A model generated the notes under the pieces. The model had not been told where the DNA came from. It made no database searches and was given only the letters and a program-made list of their open reading frames with translations. Positions 8,301 to 15,943 of a DNA stretch of 54,894 nt are shown piece by piece. The stretch is taken from the IMG/VR virus record IMGVR_UViG_3300047678_000831, positions 1 through 54,894 of that record; one strand, written 5' to 3'. The stretch's first letter is position 1. Every line of letters starts with the position of its first letter. The DNA is from a virus. The position numbers were made by a program, and so were the translations under genes.

Positions 8301-8533
8301 CCAACTACAACGTCAAGGCGGTACTGCTGAACGGCTCCGCGCTGAACATCGGTGCGCTGAACACATCCCAGTCGCTGAGTTCGACGCGGGCGTTCGGCAT
8401 CAGCAGCACGGGCACGCGGTTCCAAGTGGTGGAGGTGGACACGCTCTGCCAAGTGCTCATCACGTCGGCGTCTACCGGTGAACTGATGGCCACGCTGGTC
8501 GTGCACTTCAACCTACTGATCGACAGATCATGA
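5345..8533 (+). CDS. Tail fibre with collagen-like and tandem repeat units
   Basis: A 1,062-residue fibre. The N-terminus (residues 1-85) probably attaches to the baseplate. Residues about 90-145 hold the first copy of a unit with the pattern YxHxxxSDDGGxTFT ... AYTW. Residues about 280-430 form a predicted beta-sandwich (WDSEVRSLESYTGG to RNVRFGPVG) resembling a concanavalin/SPRY-type carbohydrate-binding domain. From residue about 640, collagen-like Gly-X-Y segments (GAQGPQGVQGNQGIQGPAG) separate four further units. The C-terminal 150 residues are a beta-rich tip with no Gly-X-Y. It likely binds a cell-surface glycan. Its stop overlaps the next ATG. Confidence 0.85.
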   Translation: MAGEKELVGAGGVALVNDPIENKVRVVADPAVVAMLSALFDSSAPDLGTGLLRHGRSVSYVSGSLGAYLNDLLDFMDSGGGGGGAPGAAAYLHIRYSDDGGVTFTGGGGVVPGAYIGTYSDAVPTASASVSAYTWALIRGAPGASGNYTDYVFKRAATQPTTPTGNGTPATWFGEPPAADGNPLWMTRGVKTPANVLVGTWATPVRLDGTNGAAGSSITVEYSQDGATAWHSTFATGDLYMRQKVGAGAFSQAIRIVGEDGADGTGMVTLIARGNCVVSGPDRAHKVGGVSEWDSEVRSLESYTGGAFVSFQCDQSNLNLMVGLNSDPTTDLNFTSLDWAWFCDGGISYLFHDGALLQTIGSYTSNTVFSIIYNNQTVRFFADGVLAGEYGDTQNKRFYLDSSFEAPGGSIRNVRFGPVGAAGAAGTSPVTGWLSNEACTVAADSAGAVASFSGAGGNFRVFNGNTEVTTGNSVAYSVLSSSGVTIAINGSTGVYTVSAMSADSGTATLRAIFGSTAVDRAYSIAKSKAGAAGSAGANAQVLTLLSTGQAFKYDTTGAPSPSSQTLSFTAQLANLSGTAAFTCTLYDASGTSIGTPTMGGSGNTRTLTNTQFNNADSAVVQATLSGFTDRVTVYRLRDGAQGPQGVQGNQGIQGPAGANGQPSYFHMAFATSSDGSAGFNFSTGPYIGIYVDSTLANSNDYHAYTWRQFQGAQGPQGLQGIPGLNGATGQAQYIHIKYSNDGGTTFTSNAGEDSGIYIGLRVDLVSSDSNVPSDYQWAMFRGAQGPQGVAGPTGANGQPSYTHFKFSNDGGATFTGNQGEDVGRYLGICSDANLADPTVVGAYTWVLVKGADGTNGVQGPPGANGVSQYTHFKWSDDGGATFTGNAGEDPGRWLGIAVDNNVADPTTVGAYTWAPVAATALPGPKSASYDVTSSTSPGSGPGTIPAQTAQIRLNPNGTAEVSFGPSGSAWSSAGTWHSAPFSNVGANYNVKAVLLNGSALNIGALNTSQSLSSTRAFGISSTGTRFQVVEVDTLCQVLITSASTGELMATLVVHFNLLIDRS
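7331..8094 (+). repeat. Four tandem fibre units separated by Gly-X-Y
   Basis: Units of about 65-69 codons begin near 7331, 7538, 7742 and 7948, each with the pattern YxHxK(Y/F/W)S(N/D)DGGxTFT, then GEDxGxxxG, then Y(T/Q)W, and ending in Gly-X-Y triplets except the last. The last two units are nearly identical, suggesting recent duplication. A diverged fifth copy lies near 5614. Confidence 0.8.
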
Positions 8534-8934
8534 CCATCAGCATCAATGGACTGAAGTTCAAGGCCTATGCGCGGGTCGACGCAGCCGCTGGCGATGTCAG
8601 AAAGTCCTACATCACAGACGTGGCCGGACAGCAAGCGGTCTACCTGGAGAAACGGACGGAGGCGGGCCTGTACGTGGCCGCCCATTCCACAGATCCAGGC
8701 GGCGCGGTGGCCGGTCCGCACATTCGAGCCGAGGCTGCGGAGATGGGTGTGTCCGACCTGGTGCTGGCGCAGCGTGTGCTGACCGAGGCCCAGGTCTGGC
8801 TCACCGAGCTGAGTCCCGCCATCGAGGCCAAGCGCATCGGAGGCAAGGAGAAGATTCGGCTGGCATCCACGCCGGAAGACATCGAAGCTGAGTGCCTCTC
8901 CGCGGTGGCCGCCTTGTACGCCCTGCTCGAATGA
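8530..8934 (+). CDS. Small hypothetical tail-region protein
   Basis: A 134-residue protein whose ATG overlaps the fibre stop (ATGA). It has a beta-rich start (TISINGLKFKAYARVDA) and a helical second half. Directly following a fibre gene, it could be a fibre chaperone or a small fibre-bound protein, but no motif proves it. Confidence 0.55.
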   Translation: MTISINGLKFKAYARVDAAAGDVRKSYITDVAGQQAVYLEKRTEAGLYVAAHSTDPGGAVAGPHIRAEAAEMGVSDLVLAQRVLTEAQVWLTELSPAIEAKRIGGKEKIRLASTPEDIEAECLSAVAALYALLE

Positions 8935-9194
8935 ACGCCATCAAGTTCTGGTTCTTCCAGGTGGCGCTGGCATTCGACCAGTTCTGCAACGCCGTCTTTG
9001 GTGGCTGGGCAGACGAGAGCATCAGCTCGCGTGCATGGCGGCTTTCGGCCGGCAGCCACGGTTGGGCCTGCCTGCGCGCATGCATCGACACCATCTTTCG
9101 GGCATTTGGGCAGCGTGACCACTGCTTCGAGGCATGGACCTCGGAGCGCATGCGTACGCAACTGCCGCCCGAGCTGCGCGCGGAGGCGACTTGA
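8931..9194 (+). CDS. Conserved small phage protein, unknown function
   Basis: An 87-residue protein starting at the ATG that overlaps the previous stop (ATGA). Residues 1-20 (NAIKFWFFQVALAFDQF) are amphipathic and aromatic, followed by a GGWADESISSRAWR block and a C-terminal LPPELR. I recall proteins of this type in other Burkholderiales phages near tail and lysis genes, always without a function. It may associate with membranes. Confidence 0.6.
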   Translation: MNAIKFWFFQVALAFDQFCNAVFGGWADESISSRAWRLSAGSHGWACLRACIDTIFRAFGQRDHCFEAWTSERMRTQLPPELRAEAT

Positions 9195-9880
9195 GCGCAT
9201 ACCTAGTCGACAGCGACGGCAACCTGCTGACCGACAGCGACGGCAATCCACTGGTGTTTGGCCCACCGTCGACCGGTGGCGGGCTGGCGCCGCTGGCCGC
9301 CAGCCAGGAGGCCGACCAGGTCGAGGCCGACCTGAAGGCCGCGTTCATGACGGTCTTCGAGAACATGATCCGGCCGCGGCTGTCGCTGATCGAGCTCTAC
9401 GGAATGCCGCACCGCGGCGAGTTCCAGACCATCGAGCGCTTCGTCAAGGAAGACGGCCTGGCCCTTCAGCGGCAGCCGGACGCCGAGCCGTTCATGCGCG
9501 AGCTGTTCCGCGGATGGCGCGCGCGCAACCCGCGCCGCGGCCTGCACTTCCTGCGCTTCTACCTGCAACTTCTGTGGCCTGGCAAATGGACGCTGGTGCA
9601 GCTCTGGCACGACCCGGCGGCACCGTACCCCAGCGGCTCCAGCGAGGTAGAGGGCCCGGGGATGTACCTGACCAGCCGGGTGCGCCTCTACATCGACCTG
9701 GAAGGCGGCGACCCAACCGGCGAGCTGCTGGGCCGCTTGCAGGGCGGTTTCCGGGCCGTCGTGCCCGCCCGCATCGTGCTCGAACCATCGGTGCGCGAGC
9801 TGTACGCCGACAGCATGCGGATGGCGAACATCTGCGAAGAGCATGAGAGTGAGGACTACACCGGATCGATGGCGCCGTAA
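9191..9880 (+). CDS. Probable baseplate/tail protein (gpI-like position)
   Basis: The 229-residue version given here starts at a TTG that overlaps the preceding stop (TTGA); an ATG 57 bases upstream is the alternative. The N-terminus repeats DSDGNLLTDSDGNPL. The body contains LHFLRFYLQLLWPGKW and a LTSRVRLYIDLEG strand block followed by VPARIVLEPSVREL, a pattern seen in baseplate proteins that connect wedge and fibres. The position after a J-like protein and fibre fits this, but the family assignment is tentative. Confidence 0.45.
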   Translation: MSAYLVDSDGNLLTDSDGNPLVFGPPSTGGGLAPLAASQEADQVEADLKAAFMTVFENMIRPRLSLIELYGMPHRGEFQTIERFVKEDGLALQRQPDAEPFMRELFRGWRARNPRRGLHFLRFYLQLLWPGKWTLVQLWHDPAAPYPSGSSEVEGPGMYLTSRVRLYIDLEGGDPTGELLGRLQGGFRAVVPARIVLEPSVRELYADSMRMANICEEHESEDYTGSMAP

Positions 9881-9881
9881 G

Positions 9882-9922
9882 CGGTAAGCACGGCCGTCAG
9901 GCCTGGGATGGCCCCGAACAAT
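9882..9922 (+). promoter_or_regulatory. Late-type promoter, copy B (CGGTAAG-N28-AACAAT)
   Basis: CGGTAAG at 9882-9888 and AACAAT at 9917-9922. The fibre ATG follows seven bases later without a Shine-Dalgarno sequence. Confidence 0.65.
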
Positions 9923-9929
9923 TCCGGCC

Positions 9930-10814
9930 ATGCCCATTCGCAACCCGAAGATCACCGCCGCAGGCGTGGCGGCAGCCATTGCCGCTGATGGCCTGGGCGT
10001 CAGCCTGAAGATCACGCACATCACCGCCGGCGCGGGCGCCTACACCCCGACAGGCAGCGAGACGGCAATGGTCGACCTGCGCGAGGTGGCGCCGGTCCTG
10101 GTTGGTGCGCGTGTCGGCTCGCAGTTGACCCTCACGGCGACGCTGCTGTCTGCGCTGTACGCAGGTGCAGCCTACGACGTTGGAGAGATCGGCTTTTGGG
10201 CAGGCGATCCCAACGCAGGCGGCGTGCTGTTCGCGGTGGATTCCGCTCCGGGTCGCGCGTATCCGAAGCGAGGCGGCACCTACAGCTCGAACTTCACGGC
10301 CAACTACTCCCTGGCGCTCAGCGGCGTGCCGTCGGGCAGCGTTGACGTGATCTACGACCCGGATGCGGCCGTTGCCTTGATCGCGCTGGCAACGCACGTC
10401 GCGGCTGCCAATCCACATCCGCAGTACCTGCTCAAGGCAGGCGGCACGCTGACGGGGCCGCTGGTGCTGGCCGCGGCTGGATCGGCGCCGTTGCACCCGG
10501 CCACTGTGCAGCAACTGACAGACGCGCTGGCCGCGTTCGTGTCCATCGATTCCCAGACAATCAAGGTGGGGCCCAAGTACATCAAGTACGGGACCACGGG
10601 ATCGCTCGCCGCCGATACCGGCGCCCAGGCGGTGACTTTCACGAACCCGTTCCCGACCGCTTGCGCCGTCGTTCTTCTGACCGGCTCCACCAACAACGGG
10701 GTGGGCAGCAATGAGAACTACTCGGCTGGCATCTACGACAAGACCGCGGCCGGTTTCAAGATCAACAACGATTCGATGGCGGGCACCTTCGACTGGATCG
10801 CCATTGGGAGCTGA
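9930..10814 (+). CDS. Tail fibre/collar protein
   Basis: A 294-residue fibre. Residues 1-140 match the general pattern of the phage tail-collar fibre N-terminus (ITHITAGAGAYTPTGSETAM, then AAYDVGEIGFWAGDPN). A short HVAAANPHPQYLLKAGGTLTG segment, common to many fibres, follows at about 155. The C-terminal 80 residues (FTNPFPTACAVVLLTG ... GTFDWIAIGS) resemble the gp53-like fibre tip. It starts right after a late promoter hexamer and has no ribosome-binding site. Probably a second receptor-binding or side fibre. Confidence 0.75.
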   Translation: MPIRNPKITAAGVAAAIAADGLGVSLKITHITAGAGAYTPTGSETAMVDLREVAPVLVGARVGSQLTLTATLLSALYAGAAYDVGEIGFWAGDPNAGGVLFAVDSAPGRAYPKRGGTYSSNFTANYSLALSGVPSGSVDVIYDPDAAVALIALATHVAAANPHPQYLLKAGGTLTGPLVLAAAGSAPLHPATVQQLTDALAAFVSIDSQTIKVGPKYIKYGTTGSLAADTGAQAVTFTNPFPTACAVVLLTGSTNNGVGSNENYSAGIYDKTAAGFKINNDSMAGTFDWIAIGS

Positions 10815-10816
10815 CC

Positions 10817-11716
10817 ATGAAGACGGGAATCATCAGCTTCAACGTCAAGGACCGCGGCCGGCAGTACCGCGGGCAGGATCGCAACTTCGATTGCGTCGCG
10901 CTGGCGCGTGTCATCAACGGCCCCGAGGTTCAGGAGCGCGTCCGCAACCGCGACCTGCACGGCTACTACGGTCACCTGCCACGGCGGCTGTTCGGCATGA
11001 ACCCCGGCGAAGGCGGCATCTACCGCGGCCAGCATGTCCGCATCGAGCCGGCGTTGGTCACGACCACGCTGCGCGCCTTGGACGACGGCACCATCGAGCA
11101 CGAGGAAGAGTTCCTTGATACCCCGCCTGGCCGCAGTGCCAAGCGGCTGTTCAGCAGTCGGGCAGGGGGTTGGAGTTCGGCCATCACCTGCGATGAGACG
11201 GCCACGCGCCTGGCCGGCCGAGACATCGCCAGTGGGTTCTTCGGCTTCGACTACGTCGCCGAACCGAACTACGCCACCAACCGCGGCTTCGCGCTGGATG
11301 GGGTGTCCGAGGAAGACGGCGTGGTGCTGGACGCCGTCACCGACAGCCAGTCGGCCATCGTGATGCTGGACGGGCTTTACAACGCCCTGCAGGCCGAGTT
11401 CGACGCGCAGGCGTTGGCGCTGGCGCGCGCGCAGGCCGAGTGCGCCGAGCTGGTGGCCCTGCTGGCGCGGCGGCCGGCCGAGTTCCAGGCACATGCCAGA
11501 GGCCAACTTGCGCGCCTGGACTCGGCCGAGTTCGAGCGCAAGCCGAACCGGGTGATGTTTGACGACGCCAGGCTGTCACGCATGGCCCGCGAGTTCGACA
11601 GCATGGAGGACTTGCCGACCTTCGTGGAGCCTGAGCCCGAAGGCGGCAAGGGCAACACCGGCTTGGTCGAGCGCTTGAGTCGCGCCGTTAGCACGGTTTT
11701 CGGCGCGGGGCGCTGA
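10817..11716 (+). CDS. Probable prohead protease (head processing protein)
   Basis: A 299-residue protein. The N-terminal 160 residues show the order expected of capsid maturation proteases: a His within GYYGHLPRR (about residue 53), a beta-strand run ending in EEEFLDTPPGRSAKRLF, then GGWSSAI (about residues 117-123), where the Ser would pair with the His. FGFDYVAEPNYATNRG follows. The C-terminal third is helical and charged, like a scaffold segment. The assignment rests on these motifs and on memory of head processing proteins in related phages. It is coupled to the next gene by a TGATG overlap. Confidence 0.55.
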   Translation: MKTGIISFNVKDRGRQYRGQDRNFDCVALARVINGPEVQERVRNRDLHGYYGHLPRRLFGMNPGEGGIYRGQHVRIEPALVTTTLRALDDGTIEHEEEFLDTPPGRSAKRLFSSRAGGWSSAITCDETATRLAGRDIASGFFGFDYVAEPNYATNRGFALDGVSEEDGVVLDAVTDSQSAIVMLDGLYNALQAEFDAQALALARAQAECAELVALLARRPAEFQAHARGQLARLDSAEFERKPNRVMFDDARLSRMAREFDSMEDLPTFVEPEPEGGKGNTGLVERLSRAVSTVFGAGR

Positions 11717-12537
11717 TGGCGCTGGTCGCGCTCCTGACGCCTGTCAAGGCCGCCTTCGCGGTCTGGATGAAGTCGTTCTATGACCAGTTCCAGCCGGATA
11801 CGCAGCAGAACCAGGAGTGGGCTGCCCGCGGTTTCGCGACGGCTTGCGTGTGGGCGCCCGGCCGCATGGTGGACCAGGTGGAGAAGATGCTGTCTACCTG
11901 GGCACGGAACGACAACAGCACGGCCGGGAACAGCCAGACCGGGTTCCTGCCGGTGTTGTTCATGGCTGCCGCACACGAATGGATCGAGACGCCAGGGGAG
12001 GGCGGCCGGCCTGTCGTGGACCCGATGGCGTTCAGCTTCGACGACGATGGCGAGCGGCGCAGCTTCCGCCTGCGGCTGATGAGTGTAGATCTGCGCGTAC
12101 AGGTGGCAGTCGTGTCGCACGAGCCGAACTCGCCCATGTCGATGATCGGGCAGCTCGCGCTCTACCTGAACCGGAACGAGACATTGAAGGCGGCCTACTC
12201 GTTCGGCGGCTTCACGTCCCATTGGCCGGCCAAGATCATCATGATCGACCGCATGGCGATCCCGGTGCCGACGGGCGAGCAGCGCACCATCCTCACGCTG
12301 GACCTCACGCTGCGGGCAACGATCCCATTGTTCGAAGGTCCGAGACAGGGCGAACCGACGGACGGCCGTACGCCGCCCGGCTTCCCCGTCGTCACGGAAG
12401 TGACCAGCGGACACAACATGACCATGGGGCCGCCCAGCCACGTCACCGAGGAAGAGTGGCGTCACTACGCCGCCCTCATGCAGTGGAGCAAGAACATTCC
12501 CCCCACCGCGGTCCTGTCCCCCATCGCGGAGCGCTGA
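11716..12537 (+). CDS. Structural or tail-completion protein, unknown
   Basis: A 273-residue protein translated through a stop-start overlap with the preceding gene. Residues 105-215 alternate beta strands (SFRLRLMSVDLRVQVAVVSHE, about 112-132; TILTLDLTLRATIPLFEG), which suggests a tail-tube-like or terminator-like beta fold. No family is recognised. It is the first of a run of coupled genes up to 14996 that probably encode virion or assembly proteins. Confidence 0.5.
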   Translation: MALVALLTPVKAAFAVWMKSFYDQFQPDTQQNQEWAARGFATACVWAPGRMVDQVEKMLSTWARNDNSTAGNSQTGFLPVLFMAAAHEWIETPGEGGRPVVDPMAFSFDDDGERRSFRLRLMSVDLRVQVAVVSHEPNSPMSMIGQLALYLNRNETLKAAYSFGGFTSHWPAKIIMIDRMAIPVPTGEQRTILTLDLTLRATIPLFEGPRQGEPTDGRTPPGFPVVTEVTSGHNMTMGPPSHVTEEEWRHYAALMQWSKNIPPTAVLSPIAER

Positions 12538-12539
12538 CC

Positions 12540-13109
12540 ATGCAACCGGTGATCCCACTGCAGGCCACGATCAGCGGCCTGGCGGCGAACTCAAAGAACG
12601 GCGGAGATACCGTCTTCGCGGCCTTCGACGTGGCAAGCGGCCTGGTTGTGGTCGATGCCGTGCGGACGCTGCCGGCCGGCGGCACGGAGACGCGGCGGGA
12701 CCACGCGGCCGTTGTGACGAACAACTCCGCGTGTGAGGACTTCGACCTGCTGTTCACCGAGGCCGACCTGCGGGACGCCATCAACGACTACTACGCCTTG
12801 TCTGGCCGCGGGCTCCTGCACATCGAGTCGGGGGTTGCCCGGCTGGACCCCGCGACGATGCTCGAACCCGATGGCGTCGATGAAAAGGGGCGGAAGTACC
12901 GGATCGCACCTGGCATCGGCAACGGGCATCTGGCCGTCATCGTGCTGTGCTGGTTCGCCGCGCGGCAGGGCAACTTCTCGCGGCAGATCGCAGCGTTTGA
13001 CGAGTACTCCGACCTGAACGTGTCCAGTGTTGGCCTGCCAGATCGCGAGGTCTTCGGCTACGCGATGGGCGGCATGCTGCCACTCGGGCGTGATGGGTGG
13101 CCGCTGTGA
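12540..13109 (+). CDS. Hypothetical protein, virion/assembly operon
   Basis: A 189-residue protein starting two bases after the previous stop. The frame is open far upstream, but that region lies antiparallel in content over the preceding gene, so the ATG at 12540 is used. The product has an N-terminal beta-rich part (VIPLQATISGL, then FDVASGLVVVDAV) and a central FDLLFTEADLRDAINDYY segment. No known motif. Its last bases overlap the next GTG start. Confidence 0.5.
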   Translation: MQPVIPLQATISGLAANSKNGGDTVFAAFDVASGLVVVDAVRTLPAGGTETRRDHAAVVTNNSACEDFDLLFTEADLRDAINDYYALSGRGLLHIESGVARLDPATMLEPDGVDEKGRKYRIAPGIGNGHLAVIVLCWFAARQGNFSRQIAAFDEYSDLNVSSVGLPDREVFGYAMGGMLPLGRDGWPL

Positions 13110-13441
13110 CCAGCACAACCTCGGCGGCGGCGTTGATTCGTCTGGTGAGCAACTTCGCCCAGCGTCAGCCGATCTGGGGCGAGTGCATCATCTACGAGAC
13201 CTTGCCGGACGAGCGCCTGGACCTGACGCTGGTCAGCGAGCGCGTCTACGGAAACCGCGACGAGTTCCTGACCATCCTGGCCGCCGCCGGCCTGGATTCG
13301 GTTGAGCAGGAGATGTCCGAGCGGACACTGGTTTTGCCCACCGCGCGCCAGCTCGCGACGCTGAAGAACCTGGCCGGCCTGAAGGTCAACGCCTTCGAGC
13401 GAACCGCTGAAGAAGCCGCCGATCCCATCGGGAGCCGCTGA
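13106..13441 (+). CDS. Hypothetical protein, virion/assembly operon
   Basis: A 111-residue protein. The GTG at 13106 overlaps the previous TGA (GTGA) and has GGGTGG a few bases upstream; another GTG nine bases earlier is possible. The protein is mixed alpha/beta with VYGNRDEFLTILAAAGLDSVEQEM in the middle. It overlaps the next ATG by one base. No family recognised. Confidence 0.5.
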   Translation: MTSTTSAAALIRLVSNFAQRQPIWGECIIYETLPDERLDLTLVSERVYGNRDEFLTILAAAGLDSVEQEMSERTLVLPTARQLATLKNLAGLKVNAFERTAEEAADPIGSR

Positions 13442-14496
13442 TGCGCGTCACCAAGCCCATCAGGACCGGGAGCGTCGATCTTGCGAACGTCCTGGCCCGC
13501 CGCGGCTATGTCGGCGAGGCCAAGCAGATCCAGAAGGCCGATGCGGAGCGGCGGGCCAACGCGAAGAACATCCTCGATCCGAACGACCTGCAGGGCGGGT
13601 ACGACGCGGCGAGGCTTCTGTACACGACCCTGGGCGGCCAGATCAGGCCGATCACGGCCGAAGACCTGCGCGCGTTCACGGCCAACGCCGTCAAGCTGGG
13701 CAAGCGCTTCAAGGGTGGGATCACTGCCCAAGGCGTGATCGACCACTCGCTGCAGGAAGACCGCGACCGAGCGAACTTCCAGATTCGGTCCGCGGTGCTC
13801 GCGCGCGCTCAGGCTGGGAAGCTGCACTTCATCACCAATGCCGGCCTCGACAGCGACGTGAACCGCCACCACGTGTTCGTGGAGTTCCCGGCGTACAAGT
13901 CCTATGCCGCGTTCCCTGGCGACTCCAAGAAGCTGGCCAAGGCCATGCTGGACTCGCCGCTGAAGTTCGAGTGCGACTGCGGGAGATTCACCTTCTGGTA
14001 TCGGTATCTGGCCACCAAGGGCGGCTTCGTGCACGGTCGGCCGGAGACCGGCTTCCCGAAGATCAGGAACCCCAAGCTGGTGGGCGTGGCCTGCAAGCAC
14101 AGCCTGCGGGTGATGCTGGCGGTGCGCAACGACATGATCGTGCGCATCAAGGTGGCCGAGATGATCGCGGCGGCCCAGCGCAACGACCACAAGGCGCTGG
14201 TGACGACGAAGGCCGAAGCCCAGCAGCACGCCGAGAAGCAGCTTGCTCAGGAGCACCACCTCAAGAACCGGCTGGAGACCAGCGTACAGGCAGCGGCGCG
14301 AAAAGGCGCGCCCCCGGCGGTTCGCAAGCGCGTGATGGTGCAGGTGACGAAGGACTTGCGACGCAAGGACCAAGAGCAGCCGGCCAAGGATCGAGACATT
14401 CAGACCGCGATCAGGAAGATCGCCACCACCGCGCTCACCAGAGCCGAGCGCGACGACTTGATCGCGCTCCTGAAGGCCAAAAAGACCACGGACTGA
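13441..14496 (+). CDS. Protein with a SWIM-like zinc motif
   Basis: A 351-residue protein. Residues about 177-225 contain FECDCGRFTFWYRY followed about 35 residues later by GVACKHSLRV, i.e. CxC...CxH, the ligand pattern of SWIM zinc fingers. The N-terminal half is helical, and the C-terminal third is a long charged helix likely to form a coiled coil (QQHAEKQLAQEHHLKNRL). It sits in a string of coupled genes with probable assembly roles. Whether it binds DNA, RNA or protein is not shown. Confidence 0.55.
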   Translation: MRVTKPIRTGSVDLANVLARRGYVGEAKQIQKADAERRANAKNILDPNDLQGGYDAARLLYTTLGGQIRPITAEDLRAFTANAVKLGKRFKGGITAQGVIDHSLQEDRDRANFQIRSAVLARAQAGKLHFITNAGLDSDVNRHHVFVEFPAYKSYAAFPGDSKKLAKAMLDSPLKFECDCGRFTFWYRYLATKGGFVHGRPETGFPKIRNPKLVGVACKHSLRVMLAVRNDMIVRIKVAEMIAAAQRNDHKALVTTKAEAQQHAEKQLAQEHHLKNRLETSVQAAARKGAPPAVRKRVMVQVTKDLRRKDQEQPAKDRDIQTAIRKIATTALTRAERDDLIALLKAKKTTD

Positions 14497-14498
14497 CC

Positions 14499-14996
14499 AT
14501 GCTGAACGCTGTAGCTGTCGCCATGCGCACCGCCAACCGGGCGACGGTGCTGCGACACCCCAACTCCATCGATGCCCAGGTCTGGCGCCGCCAGGTCGTG
14601 CGCACCGCTGGCGCTGAAGCCGGCTCCATCGGCGGCCTGCCGACGCTGGGCGGCGCCATGGTGATGGACAGTGAAGACGAAGACGACGTGGAGTTCGAGA
14701 AGATCGGCGACGCGAAGGTGTTGTTCACCGAGAACTACCAAGGCACCACACTGGCCGACAACCGGGCCAGCGCGGAGGCAACGGAAGTGCGGCTGGCGCT
14801 GATCGAGCCGGTGGAGAAAGATGCCTTCGAGCCGAAGGACGGCGACCTGGTCTACCTGCTGCCAGGCGCGGACGTGGTGATCCCGATGGAAGTCACCAAG
14901 GTGCTGAGCATGGTGGAGATCCCGCCCTACGTCGTGAAGTACGAGCTGAGCGCCCAGGGCGATCTGCTGTTCGAGCCGGGGTTGGCAGTGCCGTGA
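14499..14996 (+). CDS. Hypothetical protein, end of the virion operon
   Basis: A 165-residue protein starting two bases after the preceding stop. It has an N-terminal RTANRATVLRHPNSIDAQVWRR segment, an acidic linker (DSEDEDDVEFE), and a beta-rich C-terminus (DLVYLLPGADVVIPMEVTKV). This layout is like small head-completion or neck proteins, but that is only an analogy. It is the last gene before the tRNA cluster. Confidence 0.5.
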   Translation: MLNAVAVAMRTANRATVLRHPNSIDAQVWRRQVVRTAGAEAGSIGGLPTLGGAMVMDSEDEDDVEFEKIGDAKVLFTENYQGTTLADNRASAEATEVRLALIEPVEKDAFEPKDGDLVYLLPGADVVIPMEVTKVLSMVEIPPYVVKYELSAQGDLLFEPGLAVP

Positions 14997-15071
14997 TGGG
15001 CCAGCTCAGACCGGAGCGGCTATGTCGGAAAGCAGATGGCGGTGCACCGGCCCGTCGGTCTACAGTCCTTC

Positions 15072-15147
15072 TGTGACGTAGCGCAGTTGGTAGCGCACCG
15101 GGCTCATAACCCGGGGGTCGCCAGTTCGAGTCTGGCCGTCGCAACCA
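15072..15147 (+). tRNA. tRNA-Met (CAT), initiator-like
   Basis: The anticodon arm carries GGG:CCC at 29-31/39-41 with loop CTCATAA, the hallmark of initiator tRNAs, and the CCA is encoded. Position 1:72 is T:A, a weak pair rather than the classical C.A mismatch. The D-loop is elongator-like (AGTTGGTA). Confidence 0.85.
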
Positions 15148-15272
15148 AACACCACCACCATGAACGCCCTCCTGCTGCCCCGCCTCGACCTGGGATGTCC
15201 CAGGCGAGAGCGTGCGTGCGCACGAGGGCGGCGAAATCCGCTGCACACCACACGAACGGCGTAAGCCCTCAG
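15148..15272. other. Spacer between tRNA-Met and tRNA-Thr
   Basis: 125 bases with no convincing gene. The first 25 bases repeat the sequence found after the second Met tRNA at 16056. A hairpin CCTGGGA/TCCCAGG lies near 15188. Confidence 0.4.
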
Positions 15273-15349
15273 GCTGCCGTAGCTCAGTTGGTAGAGCGCT
15301 CCCCCTGTAAGGGAGATGTCGCGGGTTCGAGTCCATGCCGGTAGCACCA
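15273..15349 (+). tRNA. tRNA-Thr (TGT), atypical
   Basis: Acceptor GCTGCCG pairs with CGGTAGC, anticodon stem CTCCC/GGGAG is perfect, and the CCA is encoded. The loop CCTGTAA puts C instead of T at position 33, and the T-loop has one extra base with one stem mismatch. Identity is read from the stem-defined anticodon. Confidence 0.65.
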
Positions 15350-15358
15350 GATTTCCAC

Positions 15359-15434
15359 AGCCTTGTAGCTCAGTCGGTAGAGCAGCGCACTGTTAATGCG
15401 CCCGTCGCGGGTTCGATCCCTGCCTTGGCTGCCA
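15359..15434 (+). tRNA. tRNA-Asn (GTT)
   Basis: Loop CTGTTAA gives anticodon GTT, discriminator G, encoded CCA. The acceptor stem has two T-T mismatches (5:68 and 6:67). Confidence 0.8.
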
Positions 15435-15440
15435 CTTCAT

Positions 15441-15515
15441 GCCCCGTTGAACTTCGGGTGAGGTTCTCGGCCCTTCAAGCCGAAGAGGCGGGTTCGACTC
15501 CCGCACGGGGCACCA
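15441..15515 (+). tRNA. tRNA-Glu (TTC), atypical
   Basis: Acceptor GCCCCGT/ACGGGGC and anticodon stem TCGGC/GCCGA are perfect and CCA is encoded. Loop CCTTCAA has C at position 33, and the discriminator is A rather than G. Confidence 0.65.
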
Positions 15516-15523
15516 GCATCAGA

Positions 15524-15599
15524 GCGGGCGTAGCTCAACTGGCAGAGCGCCGTCCTTCCAAGTCGGAGGTTTCGGGTTCGAGCCCCGGGGCCCGCTCCA
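15524..15599 (+). tRNA. tRNA-Gly (TCC)
   Basis: Loop CTTCCAA gives anticodon TCC, discriminator T as expected for Gly, encoded CCA. One mismatch in the acceptor and one in the anticodon stem. Confidence 0.8.
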
Positions 15600-15605
15600 G
15601 ATCGC

Positions 15606-15682
15606 GCGTCTGTAGCTCAGTGGACCAGAGCGGCGCCCTCCGAAGGCGCAGGCCGTAGGTTCGATTCCTGCCAGACGCACCA
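15606..15682 (+). tRNA. tRNA-Arg (CCG)
   Basis: Anticodon stem GCGCC/GGCGC with loop CTCCGAA, acceptor GCGTCTG/CAGACGC, encoded CCA. Reads CGG. Confidence 0.85.
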
Positions 15683-15683
15683 G

Positions 15684-15759
15684 GCGTCGCTAGCTCAACG
15701 GACAGAGCGCCGGACTACGAATCCGGAGGTTGCAGGTTCGATCCCTGCGCGACGCGCCA
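15684..15759 (+). tRNA. tRNA-Arg (ACG)
   Basis: Anticodon stem CCGGA/TCCGG with loop CTACGAA, acceptor GCGTCGC/GCGACGC, encoded CCA. It starts one base after the preceding tRNA. Confidence 0.88.
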
Positions 15760-15763
15760 TCTT

Positions 15764-15840
15764 CACGGCGTGGCCGAGTGGTCCAAGGCCGCGGTTTGCA
15801 AGTCCGCTGTTCGCCGGTTCGAATCCGGCCGCCGTGTCCA
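15764..15840 (+). tRNA. tRNA-Cys (GCA)
   Basis: Acceptor CACGGCG/CGCCGTG, loop TTTGCAA-like with anticodon GCA, discriminator T as in Cys tRNAs, encoded CCA. Confidence 0.78.
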
Positions 15841-15847
15841 TCCTCCT

Positions 15848-15923
15848 GCCTCGTTAGCTCAGCGGACAGAGCAGCGGTCTTCTAAGCCGTGCGTCGGCGG
15901 TTCGAATCCGTCACGAGGCGCCA
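15848..15923 (+). tRNA. tRNA-Arg (TCT)
   Basis: Loop CTTCTAA gives anticodon TCT for the AGA/AGG codons that high-GC hosts use rarely. Acceptor GCCTCGT/ACGAGGC, encoded CCA. Confidence 0.85.
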
Positions 15924-15943
15924 GCCAAGCGTCAAGGAAGTCC

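Noticed and set aside
15159-15263. A small gene starting ATGAACGCC after the first Met tRNA
   Set aside because: No ribosome-binding site and no natural composition; the start is part of duplicated flanking sequence.
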